Of a stretch of 64,000 nucleotides of DNA, positions 11,784-26,500 are shown one piece after another. The stretch covers positions 581,833-645,832 of the forward strand of contig VZTG01000247.1 in assembly GCA_013397845.1 (NCBI GenBank), given 5' to 3'. Position numbers and translations under genes: made by a program. Under the pieces are notes generated by a model. The model saw nothing but the letters and a program-made list of their open reading frames with translations. It did not search any database and had not been told where the DNA came from. The stretch comes from Melanocharis versteri (taxonomy: Eukaryota; Chordata; Aves; Passeriformes; Melanocharitidae). The stretch's first letter is position 1. Each line of letters opens with the position of its first letter.

Positions 11784-14700
11784 AGGCAGAAAGAGAACAC
11801 ATAATAATGTAAGAATACAGAGTAGAGGGATGCTGTGTCTGGAGGAGGTAAAAGTGGTGATCAGGAGGGCTCTCAGTGGTAAAGGAAGAGGCTGAGGTGC
11901 TGTGTGGCTGGAGTGGCAGCAACACCTGCCGAGATGGCAGTGGACAAGGTGCCAGAAAAACGTAGCAAGGGAGAACAATGCTCCTGAGCACATTTTCCTG
12001 ATCCCAGGTGGGATCCAAGTCAAAGACACTGTCAGCCAGTGTGACTCTGTGGCCACATGCTGGATGAAAATCTCTGGGTCTCCAGTAAACCTTGCCTCCT
12101 CTGTCCCTCCTCCCACTATCTTGGTGCTTACCAGCCCTCTTCTGCCCAAACCATTTCCTCCTGCTCAGGACCTGCTGCTCCCTGGCCCTGCCAAATTTCC
12201 CCACCCAAAACCCCAAATCCTCAAATATTCACCTCCCAGCAGCCACCATTGTCCCTTTTCTTTTCCTAGACAGCTGAAAACCTGCTCTGATAACGAGTCT
12301 ATGGAAAGAGATAGCTTCCAGCTTCACGTCAAAATATTAATGGGCTCAGCCATAGGCAAGGTAAGATGAAAGTAGGACAGGCAGTCAGCAAGTGCCACAA
12401 CCTTAGAAATCTGAATCCACCAGCAGAAATGTGCACTAAAAGCTTCAGCTGTGGTGCCTCAATATGAAGGTGTTAGAAAGAAAGGTTTGCAAATGTTGGT
12501 GTAGCCAAAATCACACTGAAACAGAGCAGGAATAAAATATTTATTTCCTTGACTCCAATAAATTGTCTGCATTAAAATAACACTGACGACTGAAATAGAT
12601 AATCTTACAAATTAGTGGAATTTCATATTTCCACAGAACTAGGTGATACTGTGTCCTGTAATGATACAAATATTCTTATGGGACATGATATCACACTTAA
12701 AACTCTAAATTTTTAAAGGTTTCTCAGTTACTTTATAGCAGCAGAGTGCCTTCAGAATGAACTAGATTTGCTATTCCATCTGAAGAACAAAGAGAAAAAT
12801 TTATAGAAGATCAAACAAATAAAAATACATCGAGAAAGACAGTAAGTGATGTCAACGCACTAAGAAATTAAAAACTTTGCATTAGTGTCTGAGCTTTTTT
12901 GTTGGTACCCAGGTTTTATAAATAATAAACTAAACCGAAATTGTACATATTATAAAGCTGCATTTTTCTGTAGGGGTTCTGGTGACATGTACAAACCACG
13001 CGAGCTTTACTCCCGTGGCTTATCCATGTCACTAATCCCCCTCTATAAAAGTAAAGAAGGGAGATGCAGTGGGGAGGGGTGAAACTTGCACGGAGCCAAT
13101 TCCATCTTTTGCCTACATTTGTTTCCACATTACCTGACAAGCCTTGCCCATGTCTTTCCTGGAGTCTGCCTTGGGATGAATGAACTTCTGCAGCAGAGAA
13201 ATTTATCTTGTGAAAAATGCTTGTTTTGGGTCATTGGAACTATTTGAGAAATATTTTGCTGAAAAATAGAGGGGAAACTCAACTCAAGTGAAAAACCTGA
13301 GGTGAAGTTTCTTTGTGACTGATAAAGAATGATAATCTCTATTTTGTCTGTGTGGATTTTTTTTTTCTTAAGACTGCTTATAATCAGCTTGGTTCAGTCT
13401 TAAATGCTGCTTGCTTTCTTTTACAAATAATTCCACAAGGCAGAAAAAAAACCCAACAGAGTTCATCACGAAGATCTAATCGTGGTAAAATCCATATACT
13501 TTTAAATATAACTTTCAAATTAGCCTGTGGCTGAGAAACTATTGTGAGATGATTTCTGTTAGATTTATTTGAAGTAGATCTGAGCACAAAGGAGTCTCAG
13601 GCATTTCTCAGGGAAGGCTGGGGTCTGCATCAGTTGCCCTCACTGTTCCCTGGCCCAAGCACTTACTGGCTTTGGGATGTTCAAACTGTTCAAACTCTGA
13701 AATGCATCCCCCAGATCTATATGTTGTGCAAGAGGATGTCTCCTGAAGTTTTGATCTGGAGAAATGGAAGTTGAGGAGACTTACCATCCACTGTGCAGCT
13801 TGCGGTATGGCATTTTAACTTTTCCTTTAAAACAGATGGGAGTTTTGTTCATGGGGAATCTTCTGGGATGCGGAACCCAGTGGTCCTGCCTCCCAAATGA
13901 TGACAATCTTGCCAGGATCACTGCAGGAGACCCACCCCCTCTCCCCTGCCATGCCTGATACCTTGATCCCAGAGAGCTGGAATGGTGAATCTCCCTTCTG
14001 GCTCTTGCTGGCCTCTTAGAAAATCCCTGGCTTAATCAGAAGGCTTGTTTATGGTACAGCTCCTTGTCTCACAAGTACTACAGATGCCACTTCGCTGCAC
14101 CTAAACTGCTTACGAGACAGCACTCTTATCTAATAAGACATAGCACAGCCATACATATTTATTTATATTTGAACTCTTGCCCTCTGTACTATACTGCAGG
14201 TCATGCATCTGCTCCAACACCACCTTATTAATTTTCTACTACTCTTCTCCATGGTGGCAACAGTGTTTCAAAGCCTGAAAGGAATATTTTCCCTTTTTTT
14301 CACTTTGATCTGTCTCTTTAACTCTTTAGCTGCTGAAAGGAGGGGAGTCTGGGCTTCCCGAGCACGGTATCGCAGCGCTCCTTGTTGGGAATCGGGACAC
14401 ACCCAGGCTCTCCAGACAATGTCACTTCTCCACTTGTGTAACACATTACTGTTCTGTTTTGTACCTTGCTAATTAGAAAGCAGGAAAGAAAAAAATATAT
14501 TTATATATAAAAGAGCTCCCATCTGACAGACTCAAATTACAAAAGTATTCTGATATAAATTATTTAATCAGTGGGGGAAAAAAAGAAAGTCACAGTACTA
14601 ACTATCATTTCTAGACAGAGTATTAACAACCATTTCTTTCATTGGCTTCTGGTGTCTTATTTTGCGCACCCATCACCAATAAGAAGCTCTTGCATGATGC

Positions 14701-15960
14701 TTACCATAAAATATGACTTTCATCTCTTTGTCTTTGCATTCACTTGCTTCATTTACCTTCCTAATGTATAAAAAGTTTTTAATTTGCCTCCCTCCCTTCC
14801 TCTTCTGTCACTAGCACTCTTGAAAACTTCTGGAAGAAAAAAGTAAAGACTTTAATTCATATATGGGACCCCATTCTGCCAGCCAGATCTGCCAGTCTTT
14901 GAAATACATTCCATGAACAAGGGGTTGTTTGAAGGTGCGATCACAGCTTTATGGCAAGGTTGCAAGCTGGCAATAGGAAACCATTACGAAAAATGTGCTG
15001 ATCTCCAAAACCACGTTTCCTATAATGCCCTGTGCGGATGGATGGACAGTGGGAGGCCACAGGCTTTGTCAGGGCAGCGGTTCCCAGCAGCAGAGGGAAA
15101 TGTGCTCGGGACCTGAGCTCCTCCTGGGGCAGGAGTGCCCGCATCGGGGGCTTGGTGCCCTCCTTTGCAATGATCACCTTGGGTGCTCTGAGGTTGTGTC
15201 TGCCCTAAAGGGCACAAGTCCAGAGGTCAGGCCCGATGTGTCCAGTCACCTGCTCCGGCCAGTGACTGGATCTAGCCTGTCACCCCAGTGCTCTCCTCAA
15301 GGTGGGCCCATGCCCATGGCCTGTGGATGGCAGCTCGCAGTGCTGTGGTCATTTTTTCTGCCACTCTCTGAAAGTGAAGCCCAGAAGTTTAATAAACCCC
15401 ATTGTAAAGGGGCCTTGCATGCCACAGCTTTCACCAAACAACCATTGGTGTTGCCACGAGGCTGAGTCAACCCAAAGGGTGGACAGCACCTCTTCAATCT
15501 ACAAGGAGACTTAGCTTTCTCCCAAAAGACGAGAGGTATCCAAGGACATTGCACAAGAACCTCCTTGGGCATATGTGCTGCTGTGAGGCCAACAAAGCTG
15601 TGTTACACAAAAACAAGGGGCAAATCCCCATAACCACCCACGGGCTGCTGGCAGACTACAGAGCAAGTTTTCTCATCTAAAAACATGAGACCATGAGTGA
15701 AAGGCATTTTAAAAGACCAGGAATGGTAACATGCACCAACACCTGTGTTCATCTGTCAGCTGTTTGTCCCAAATCTGAAGGCTGCTCTGGGATGGGTGAC
15801 CTTGGGGCCCCCCAACTTGAATCAATGCCTGTGTCTGATAGGAGTAGAAATATATGGTTTTCTGGTCACTGTGGTGGGTGAATACATTTCGATTGCCTGC
15901 TGAGAATATACAAAATAAAAATCAGAGAGTAAACTGCTTTTCATTTCACAGTTATGTCAC
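11784..15960. other. Intergenic sequence without recognised genes
   Basis: Short open frames only. I recognise no exon, RNA gene or named repeat. GC content rises slightly around 15,020-15,330, without a CpG island. Confidence 0.45.
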
Positions 15961-15962
15961 TA

Positions 15963-15994
<32 letters not shown>

Positions 15995-16006
15995 ATATAC
16001 ATATAC
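15963..16006. repeat. Compound microsatellite (CTGT)n(CT)n(TA)n
   Basis: Five to six CTGT units pass directly into about five CT units and then TATATACATATAC. Compound arrays like this typically arise by stepwise mutation at the edge of one array. Confidence 0.93.
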
Positions 16007-19000
16007 TGCAGGCTTGGAATCCATATCCTGTTCTTGGATAAACAGCTGAAGCTATTAAGATTTTTGTGGAAATCTTCTGCTTTTCTTCCTATGAGCTGTT
16101 AGTGGGCTAGGGGTGGGGGACAAAGTGCTACCTGGAAAAAAATAGGACTAAGAAGAAATTAAATAAGGCAGGAGGCAGCTGTGTCACAGTGCTCTCTGGG
16201 CACATGAGCACTGTTACATGGCAGGGCTGCTTCCTCTGAAGCTGGGGCAATGCTGGTGCCCACAGACCCAGTGGCGGGGTACAGCCCAAGCAAGACCAAT
16301 GGTTCACACTTGCCAAGCCCTCTGGGGCTGCATTTTTTGCCCAGCTGCACCCCCAGCACCATGAGGGAGGTGTGGAGCCCCAAGCCTTCCCTGCAGCCCC
16401 TGCACCATCGTTTTCCTCATTAGATCTGGCCCATCAGGCCCATCCCTGCAGTGCCGCTGGGAAGGTGATAGTCCCTAGCAAGTGACACAGGCTCTGCATT
16501 CAATTGCTCTTGCAGGGGGAAAAGGGTCCAGGTGTTTTTTTCCACAGCAGAGCTGCTGCTAATAGCATCCTTTTGCTCCTCTGCTCTCTCTCTCTCTCTT
16601 CCTCACTACCACCAGATGCTGGAAGTATGAAATAAAGCTCATTTTTCTGACATAATACATTAAGATCTTGAAAGTTTATGCCACAGCATAGTAAAATGAA
16701 AGCCTCTTGGCACAACAGAGGTGAAGTGTTGCCTGTTTGTGAGCAGGAAGGGAAGTTCCCACTCACGTTATCCCACACGATGCGCAATGGCAACTGGGGG
16801 CTGCCTGCCACCCTCACCCTCCCTGCTACTCCCTCCCGCTCCCCCATCTTGCCCTATGGAGACAAAAAGCCCTATGTTCAGAGGCAGACAAGGTTCAGGA
16901 TTTAAGAGAGGTGATTTTTATTCCACCTTACCATGCTGCTCCTTAACCTCAGCCAACATCAGGGGACTGTCTCCCCAGAGGTAGTGCAAGCCGCTCTCTG
17001 GACGAAAGCAGCCTTTGTGCTTCTTCAGCGAGGATGGGGAACAGAAAGCAGCACCTCCTGCTAGCTATGCAGTGAGAATATCAGAAGCAAAGAGCTACAA
17101 CCCCTGGGTTACCCAGGACTGGCTGGGAGAAGCCACTTTCCCTGGTGGGAATTGCTACTTGCGGCTTTTAACCACATAAGTGACATCAGGTTGCCAAACC
17201 TGCCAGCAAAGACAGCAAAGGTTGCCTCTGGGAAAGAGAGACAACTGGAACAAAATCCTCAGGCTGGTTGGTGGAGGAAAGCTCAGCCTTCATCCACACA
17301 CAGTTGTGTGCTGCTGCTTCATTTTTGCGTACAAACAAAAGTAGTGCCAGTTGCCTGTGTGGGAGTTTTATTGTCTTGCTTGAAAGATACAAGCTGAGAA
17401 GTTAGGGCAATATTAAACATGGTTTGTTTAACAAGGGAGGCTTTAATCTGCTCTAGAGATACTAAATATTTGATTTAGCAGAAGCTTGGACAAATATCAA
17501 AAAACCACATTTTATTCTTTGAATTGCATTTTTCCAAGGAGAAGGTGGGGCCACCTAATGCTAACCACTGGAAAGAGTGGATCCCAAGCATATTAGATAT
17601 TTGAGAGCAAGAGGGGTTTTTTCCTTAAGAAAATTTTCAACACACATACATAGGTGCAGGGTGAGAAGACCCCCTTTGCCAGATGCCTAATTGACTGGGT
17701 AAGTGTTGAGATGAACATTCCCCTGGAAAAAAAATGGGAAAACAAGTCAAAAAGTCCTATCAAAATAGAGCGTCCACAAGGGAAAAGAGATGAAGCCTCT
17801 GATTCATAAATACAGGGGGAAGGGTATGACACATACTTGTCCTCTCACTGTGCCCATCCCAAAATACTGCTTTGGAATATTTTGATCATCAGGGTGCCAG
17901 TGGATTTTGGTCTGGCCCACTGTGGCTGCTCTTAAATTGGAGCATGTACTGACTGAGTTAAACCAATGGACACTTACTGTGCTGAAGAATGATGTGCTTT
18001 TCTCCAGCCTGACACCGGTGCTAATTAATTTAGAGTAAACAGAAATAAAAATGGGACAAAGTACAGTAAAAGTATCCAGCTTGCAGTGATTTAATGAAAT
18101 CAGTTCACACTCAGATAAAACCAGTGCAACTTAGCACACTGATAAACACCGAGAGAAACTGATTAAATGTCCAAACAAAGGGGTGAAAACATGAAATCAG
18201 TTGGACAGTAAAGAGGGTCAATTTTAAAACAGATTATATTGTCACAGCAGAATTACTTTATTTTCTTTCTTTTTTTCACTGATTTTGTATTGTTTTGGCT
18301 TGGTTTTGGTGTTGTGCTGCTCAGTGTTTCCATCTCAACCTCTCCACTCGATAGAGAAGTCTGGAGTATTTCCTTGTCCTTTTCCCTAGACATTATCACT
18401 CCTTTCTCTGCATCAGCTGGTACCACCTGCATAGAAGCAAGCAGATCTTAGAGGAGAATCAAATATCCCATGGGCAAACTGGTTTTCTTTGTTTATAACA
18501 CTCTGCCAAGCGCATCTTTAAAGGTGGGGGGGCTTGTTTGTTTGTTTCTTTTTAAAATGCCTTTAAAGCCAAGAACCTCTAAGATTTCCACAGGTTTTTT
18601 TGGCATCTGACTTCTATCCAGCTTCTGCGAATGCAGCTGCCTGCTCTGAAGACATCCAGGCTTCCGTGGCGTGCCGTGCAGACAGATGCTCAACCACCGG
18701 CGCACGCAAACAGAAAATGTGGGTTAGGAGATGGGGACGAGAGTGACCTAGAATGGCTGGAAGCTGAGACTCCCAGACAAGTCAATATATGGACTGCAGC
18801 ATCAGCAGGATGAGCACAAACAAGCGATCACAGATTGCTGCTGCACTTTTCGCCAGACTGGAGATCTGCACAGGGAGAAGGAAGAGGTGCCACATTTAGT
18901 GCCACAGGGAGGTGGGAACGGTGACATTCCTGGCATTCTTGGTACAGTCCTTGGGCTGCCAGCCCAAAAGTCCACTCCTGTATGTAAGATGGTGAATGTG

Positions 19001-19594
19001 GAGCCCAAAGTCAGAAGGGAGTCAGATGCTGCCCTGAGCTCTCATCAGCTCAGGAATAGCAGTCTCCTCATCTGTGAGGGCAGGTCAGAACTCTGTGCGG
19101 TGATGCAAGAGGGTGAAACCATTCTCACTCCTGTTACCCACACAACGTTACCCCCTTACACCTGGAAAATTGCTTTGCCCTATGCAGCTTCAGCTACTGG
19201 ATGATTTTCACCTTTCAGTATCAAGCATGTCATCTTTGACCCTTTTGCCTTTTCTAGGCATCTTTTCAAGGATTGGCAAATTGATCCCAAATGCTGCTTT
19301 TGAAGCACGTTAGGGAGAAGGGAAAAAAAATTATGTGTTTCAGTATACTTATACCAAAATTACCCCTGAGAGAATTAAAACATATATTGTGGTCTCTTCA
19401 GTTTTGCAGCTAAGACTTTAGATTCTTTTGACTGCACCATTTGTTTTATCCAGGTTCTCATCCTGCCCACCAGGCCTGGCACGGCTGGGGATCTTCTGAA
19501 CCATTATGGGCCCTTCCTGGCTTATTCCGTCCATGAATCTATTACATGGGCTACTCTTTTTCTGCGTGCAGCTCTTTGGTGATGACAGTGGGAG
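16007..19594. other. Intergenic sequence without recognised genes
   Basis: No supported gene or named repeat. There is a short (CT)n near 16,587-16,600 and a homeodomain-like GCTAATTAATTTAG near 18,020. A few CpGs cluster at 18,660-18,710. Confidence 0.45.
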
Positions 19595-19675
19595 TTTTGC
19601 ACACACAGAGTCCATAGAATTCACTGGCAATCCACAGATGCACTTTTTTTTTTTTTTTAATGTGGTATGGAAAAA
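19595..19675 (+). repeat. Duplicated segment, copy 1
   Basis: This copy begins TTTTGCACACACAGAG, continues with a 33-base core containing GGCAATCCACAG, a poly(T) of about 15 at 19,644-19,658, and ends ATGGTATGGAAAA-like. The 49 bases before the T-run match the copy at 20,414 at 43 positions, counted by eye. Flanking sequence is unrelated. Confidence 0.8.
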
Positions 19676-20413
19676 ACTCTTCTTATGAAAACAGATAACA
19701 TCAAGTGCCTGAGGCCTTTGCCCTAGGTGTCTCAAAGGGAAAGGCACTTAAAAAATGTGCAAAGCAGCAGCCCAAACCTCCCACAGTGCTGAAAAGAAGA
19801 CTAAATATTCTTAAGGAAATGTTGGGTTGGTTCCAGTTTCTCCAGAAGCACTTACCAAACCCACTTCCACATTTTCGGGCACTGTTTTTGGGAACTCAGC
19901 ATTTAGGTACTTTGAATGAAAACAGCATGGTCAGCCGGACCACCTCATGTGAACATTAATTTCTGTTCACTGGACGTGAATCTATTTTCCCTGTGAAAAA
20001 AAACTGTAGTGGCTCCACAGGAGCCGTGTGGAGTCACACTGCTCTGAAGCCAGAGGAGAGTCCAGCCTCTAAGATGCACTTCACTTTGCAAAGCATGTGC
20101 TATTAATTAACCATGAGAAATGGCTGCTCATTTGCTTTTCAGCTACATGAAGATTAAATGTTTCCTAACTCAGCATCAGTCTCAGCTATCTCTCTTCAGT
20201 TTTGCTCCATGAAGCTGTCCACAAAGGATGAGGGAAATCGTGGATGAGTGTGGGCAGCAGGGATAACTGAAATAGAGTGAGCCATGCTGAATAGAGCTGA
20301 AATTTAAGGAGAAACCATCCATATGCCAGAGGAAGAAAATCCATCATATTTCATCAATTCTGAGCAGGTCATCTTCAAAGAGAAGAAGTCTTAGAAAGTA
20401 AAATGGATTATTA

Positions 20414-20509
20414 TTTTGCACACACAGAGACCATGGCATTCATGGGCAATCCACAGAAGCACTTTTTATTTATTTATTTATTTATTTATTTTTATATGGT
20501 ATGGAAAAG
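20414..20509 (+). repeat. Duplicated segment, copy 2, with (TTTA)n
   Basis: A second direct copy of the segment at 19,595 lies 819 bases downstream. The poly(T) of copy 1 is replaced here by (TTTA)n at about 20,464-20,495, and the same ATGGTATGGAAAA ending follows. Both copies translate in one frame to FAHTE..., F.GNPQ.HF, but both are short and without a known domain. It is either an old local duplication or two copies of an unidentified retroelement. Confidence 0.8.
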
Positions 20510-23500
20510 AGATCAGCAGCACAGCAGAGGCACCCAGACATGGAGGGGATTTAGATACCGGCAGACCAAAGGGATTCTGATTTCACACTCTGCTGCTCGT
20601 CCACCCTTCCGGCCAACGTGACTTTCTGTCATGGCCTCTTTTCTGTAGTCCTTACACACCTCTTCTCTGAAATGCTGAGGATGACACTGGAGCATCTTGG
20701 GAAATGTGAATAGGAGACATGATATGCAATAGTTTGTAAAAGCATCATATCTTGGATGTGCTGCTTCTAAGAAAAAGGCAGAAATTTTTGCTTGGAGCCA
20801 CCTAAGTAATAAATTGATGCAAACAGCACAAATGAGTTCTTGTGTGGTTTGGAAGCCATAAAGACTCTCAACCACTAGACTGGTCCAATTCCTCCTGTTC
20901 TTTGCTTTTGGTCTGGTAAATTGAAAGGCCACCACAGATGTTAGTACCACAAATATTCATGTTCTACTGAGAAATTGAACCTTTTTTATTTGATGATTTC
21001 TTCAAATGAACTTGGCTTTTCACAAGGAAGGAAGACCATCAGGCTTCTGGGAAAGGTTATCAGCTTTTTTAAATAGGCCCCAGTGAAACTTTGCTGTTTT
21101 CCTAGTAAAATATCCACCCTTTTTTTCCTCTCTCTTTTTTTTTTTTAAACGTTTTTCACATGTTACCAAACCTCTCTATCAGGCTGGTATTTCTTCAGGT
21201 AAGGCTATTTCTTGAACTATTCTCCCCTTTTTAATTTTATATATCTTCTCTATATTCCCACTGCCTCACTAGGCCTGTGTGGTGCCCATCAGAGCTATGC
21301 CCCCCAGTTGCCTCACAGGCAATGTACCGAATCATCAGATGACCAAAGGTCACATTAGCTCCTTAGATATTCAGCTCTTCTCTGTCTGTGGCAGAACTTG
21401 CCTTTGTATGTAGAAGAGCAGAAAACACATAGATGTGGAGGAAAGACACCCATGGGGACCAGTACAGCATCTCTGAGAGGACAGAAAAATATATATATAC
21501 AATGAGTCTTAGCTGGAATAATTTCCATTGCAAGGAACAAGGGTTTTCTTACGCAGATATAGTGTAAGCAACTTGGAACCCTCTGGTTTTTCGAGTCATC
21601 TGCATTTCTAGCTAAGGGTTAGAATAAGCTTCTTTTCAGCTTGTAGAGCCTCACAACATTATTGCATTCTCTAGTGAGGAGAATGGCTGGAGGTAGCAGC
21701 TTCCATGAGTAGCACCTACGACAGAAATTTGGAGGTCCGGGAACTGTTTGTTAGATGAAACTTTAAAGCAACCTGATTTAACGGTGCTTCATCTGAGACA
21801 GGGAAACCTGTATAATTTTATGTCTGCTTGCTGTATGTGGTGAAGTGTTTATGCCCTTAATTCATTTCTCAGGAAATGAACTGGAGAGCTCAAAATCTCC
21901 TGGAATCAGGCTAGCAGCAGTCAATTGGCAAAGTCTCATGAGGTCCATATCCATGTGCTGGGAGAACCCTCCACTGCCCTGCATGAAGTTCCACTGTTTG
22001 TTTTAAGCACTGCTCCCAAAATTTGAGTATTTTCAGTTGCCACTGGCATTAGTGGTAAACAAGGGTGTTCATGATCACCCAGCAGCAGGTTGGTTGAGAG
22101 CAAACAGCAGCAAATATGTAACTTGCAGCCTTTCTGAAGACAAATAAGTGTCATGAGCCGGTTATGTGGAAAACAAGTTGTCCAACCCTGCAAATAGTTA
22201 GACCTCCTGCAATCAGCACAGTAAGACACTTGCTTAATGGGTAAGATGAACTCTTTATTCCAAATAATTATGTTTTGGGTCCTGCTTTTTGGTTTTGAAT
22301 TTCTGAATGACTATGAAAACTCATCTCTGAAAAATGTCTACCACAAAATGAACAAAACCCTCATAACGATTCTAATCCTCCTGTTTAATATGCGCACCAG
22401 AGGGTGCTGTGCTGTGGGTCTGAACAGGAATATTAGCCACTCCAAACTACATTTAGATTGCCAACACAAAGTAAAAGGCAAAATGTCTTCATGTAGATTC
22501 CTGCCTCCTTTTAAAAGGAAAAAAACATCGTCATTCTAAAACTGCAGCTGAGCAAAAAGGGGGGAAAAGTTAAAAAAAAGAAACAGTGAATTATGTGATG
22601 TGGTGTTTTTACCAACTGTCTAAATAAAGGTTTAGTGAGTCACTGTGGAAAACAGAAAATCTTTCTTTATTTTAGGAGCTGCAGTTGAAGAGTTTTGTAT
22701 GAAAAATCTTCCCTTAGGTTTGTAACTTAAACATTGCCCATCTGCTCTTGCCTCCCTCGTCTGCATTTACAGTAAATCTGAGATTTCCTTTTTCAAAAAA
22801 TACATTAAAAAAAAAAAAAGTACAGATTTGGCCAACAGTGTTTGTAGAGATATAGAGAAATCTAACTGAGGGTGCCAGCATCTAAAATGATGTTTTCCTT
22901 TTGGTGCACACTATGGGCAAGAAGTTTTCTGCTCTGGGCTCTGTGTTGGCTTCAGGTTCCCTGCAGGATTTTCTGGTTTCTGGAAGAGGAGGTGACATGG
23001 AAGCTTGAATCCTGATTAGGTAGGGTACCTATTTGCCAAATTTTAGGGAAAGAAGAGAAAAATTGGTCTCCCTGGGGTCAGGACCAGAATCCACTGAAGC
23101 TGATGGGAAGATCCCAGGCATCTATGGAGACAGCTGTGTGGTGGAGCAGTGGGAACCTCTGCTCCGTGTCCCCTGGCAAGCTCACTGCCAAATCATGTGC
23201 CTTGCTTGCAGTTACCACGGCTGGAGAGCAGTGCCAATCCCTCAGCACAGAGGGTGTGACGCATATCTCATTACTCTTGCATACTCATGAGTATAATAAG
23301 ACACTTTTTTTTTCTTCTTTTCTTAATATACTCTCACACATGAAAGAGGCTTCAGGTCATGGTTTTAAATTAAATCCAGAGTAACTGCACTGGAGACAAT
23401 ACATTTTTTCGTGGTGGAAAAACGGGTAGAAATGATAATCGGGCCCTTTAGTGCTATTCTTGAGAGGAAGGGTGGCTGACAAGGCATCACCTCTGGGTGT

Positions 23501-26500
23501 GTTATTGGGGTCTAGCCATGCCTGGTCATCAGTATGGAGGCAGAAGTGACTTACACTTTAAGGATAACCTGTGAGGAAGGGATGCAAAGGCAGGATACTT
23601 CACCAACTCCCAACTTGTATTTCTGTCTCTGACTCCCATTATTAATGAACTCATTCATTTCCGTAAAAACAACTACACAAGATCTTCTAACCATATCTAT
23701 AAAACTATTTAATGCTCTTTTCGAAACAAGGCATCTTACAGCCATAGTAATTGTAGTTTTACTAGACCTTTAAATGAGAAGCAGCTACTTATTAAGTTTT
23801 GATATGGTGAGTTGATTAGACAAGTTAAACATAAAGGCACAATTTATGCATAGTCTATAACCACATGTGCATGTAGTGCAGTTCTTACAGTGGTGTTTGG
23901 CAGTCACTGCAATAGGAAATCCTGCTAGGTACACAGTTTTATGCCACTTACAGGTTACAAGTAGTAAAGCGAAAAATGCTGGGTTTTACAGGAAAATAAT
24001 ATTCATAAATCTCCAGCAGTGAATTACAGTATAACTCAGAGCTGTCTTTGTTTTGCTGCTGCTATGAATTCAATTCTGTTGCCAGTGCAGAAACAATAAA
24101 CACAAAGACCAAAGTGGAAACCCCTCCCCTTGCATTTGGCAAGTGCTTATATCCAATTTACAGCTGGACTCTGAAAACGGCTTCTGAAACAGTGCTAATA
24201 ACAAAGAAGTTCCCACAGATGCTCATTTTTTTTCTCCTAGTGAACTGAAGCAGACCATTGTGTACAAGTTAAAGATTTCTTCTAATGCCCTACCTGGTTT
24301 TCCCAGTTCATCTGTCTCTGTTCTGTACCTCTTTCGATGTGAATCATATTTATTTGCCTTTTGTCTTATACGGCAGCTCGCTCAGGGCGTTGTGTTTTAA
24401 AGAGCTCGCCCTTATATAGTTCTCACAAGGGAGGCAGAATGCTGCCTAAACAGTCCTCTGAACTTAACTCCTCCTGATCTAGCATAATTATGTTTTTGCC
24501 AGTTGATTTGGTTATTGTCATGTGTCAAATTCAGGACCAGTGCCCTGCTGTGACAGTACAGCAATTTCGTTATTTTAAGTATGTAGGCTTTCACCATCAC
24601 TGTCATTAGTGGAATGATCTCAGGGAACTCAAATGATTTCATTTGTTGAGATGCATCACCCACAAGTAAAATGGTCAGTACAACCATGTTTTGTCAGATC
24701 TTGGTTCATTACAAAATAGCACACGTCAAGAACAAAGTTGGCATGTTCTTTCATTGCACTGTGTTTTTATGGCCCACGTTGTTTGGTGACACTGAGCTGC
24801 TGTGTGGGCATTTCCACTAACACCTTTATAACTGGATTTAAAAGCAACTCAGAAACTGATTCTTGAAAGACCTCACACATGCAGAACATTAGGAACCTCA
24901 GCAGCACTGTGGAGTGCTTGTATACTGAAGTACCTTGATGATTCAGGGCCATAATGAGTGGAAGAGTCAGGAAATATGTGAGGAAAAAACAGCTACCAAA
25001 AATTAATCATTTATTCTGCCTCTGACATAAGAGGATTACCACAGGAAACTGGAAGGAATGTCTTCCTCTGTGCAGCATTGCACAAACAGCAATTATCTTC
25101 TAACACAACAAGCATTGACCAATATTCAGCTGCAGACATAGGATGTGGAGAACTAATAGTCTTATCTGGTGTGAGGAGCCTTATCTGTGATTTGTTAGTA
25201 TGGGTGTGATGCTGCAACTAAAATGTTGCACTACAGAGTGACAACATCAACTGGCTTAAAGGGAACTATTTTTAACTTACACTGATGTAAGCAAGAAGAG
25301 AAAGAGGCCTTAATTATGCTTAAACACCTAGTTATGGGTTTCAGCCTCCTTCAAATATTCGGTAGAGGCTTGGGACCTGTACAGTGAATTTAAGTCTCTT
25401 GACAACTGGTTTGCTTTTCTCCCATACCTTCTGAAGTCTCTTTGGAAGTAGTTCACAAGCCCCAGATGTCCCTGGACTCAGGCTGAAAGATTTTTGCTTT
25501 AAAAGCATCAGGAAGTCTCTAGGAAGAGCAACTGAGCTGTCAGGATCTCATGTGGACAATAAAGACTTTGAATATCCTTATTTTAAATATTTTGAATAAT
25601 ATGCCAGCATAAAGAAAAATTCCTTTTGAACTGAAAGTGGGAACTGCTATCTTGAAATAATAAAAGATTTCCACAAACTGCAAAGTTCCAGTATGCACAA
25701 GAGAAATGGTTGTGTTTTGTTTAAATATGATATTCTGGGCATTGCCTGGAATTTTGCTACTTATAGTCTTTCTCAGAAGAACAGAATGTAATAGCAAAAT
25801 GTACCAGAGAGATACTTTGAAGGCGAGCATATATATTTCTTTGTTTCTTAGTTCTAACGTAGTCACAATTTTATAGTTTTCTACTTAGTAGCTTATATTC
25901 TGAACACAGAAACTTACATAAACTCCAAGCACAATCAGGTGGAATATGAAATAAATATATAACATAAACTACTATGAATATGATAAATGCATCTCTTTGA
26001 ATTATATAATTTATCGATGAATTTTTTCTAGTTAGCTCAATAAGCTCCTTAATAACTGTGAGCTGAAGACCAGGTGAAACAAAGGGACTGATGGAAGATC
26101 TCTTTGCACCAGCAGTCAGCTCTGTGCTATTCAAACATGCAGAGTATTGCTGCTGAGAAGAGGCTCCACAAATGTCCAACAGAAATCAAAGTTACTCATA
26201 CAGGACTGGCCTGTTGGGAGCTCCAAGGCATTAAAATTTTCATTCTCTTCTACCTTGTTTATCCGAGGGTGGTTAGCCAGCATGCCACTCCTAGGGGAAT
26301 GAAGGCTGGAAATAACCCTTCCACCTACTAATACTCTGAGCTGTTCTGCCTAAACCTGCCCCTCTGAGTCTACTTCGAAATTAGGAGTCCCAAGGACTCG
26401 ACTTCCGTCACATATAGAACTGAAGATATTTGTCCTCAAGCAACATCTTACTTCCTAATTGGTTTTCAGGTTCATTTACAGTTGTCAGTACTGATCTGCA

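Noticed and set aside
20513..20950. 145-codon minus-strand frame
   Set aside because: It resembles no family I know. Length alone is compatible with chance in 64 kb.
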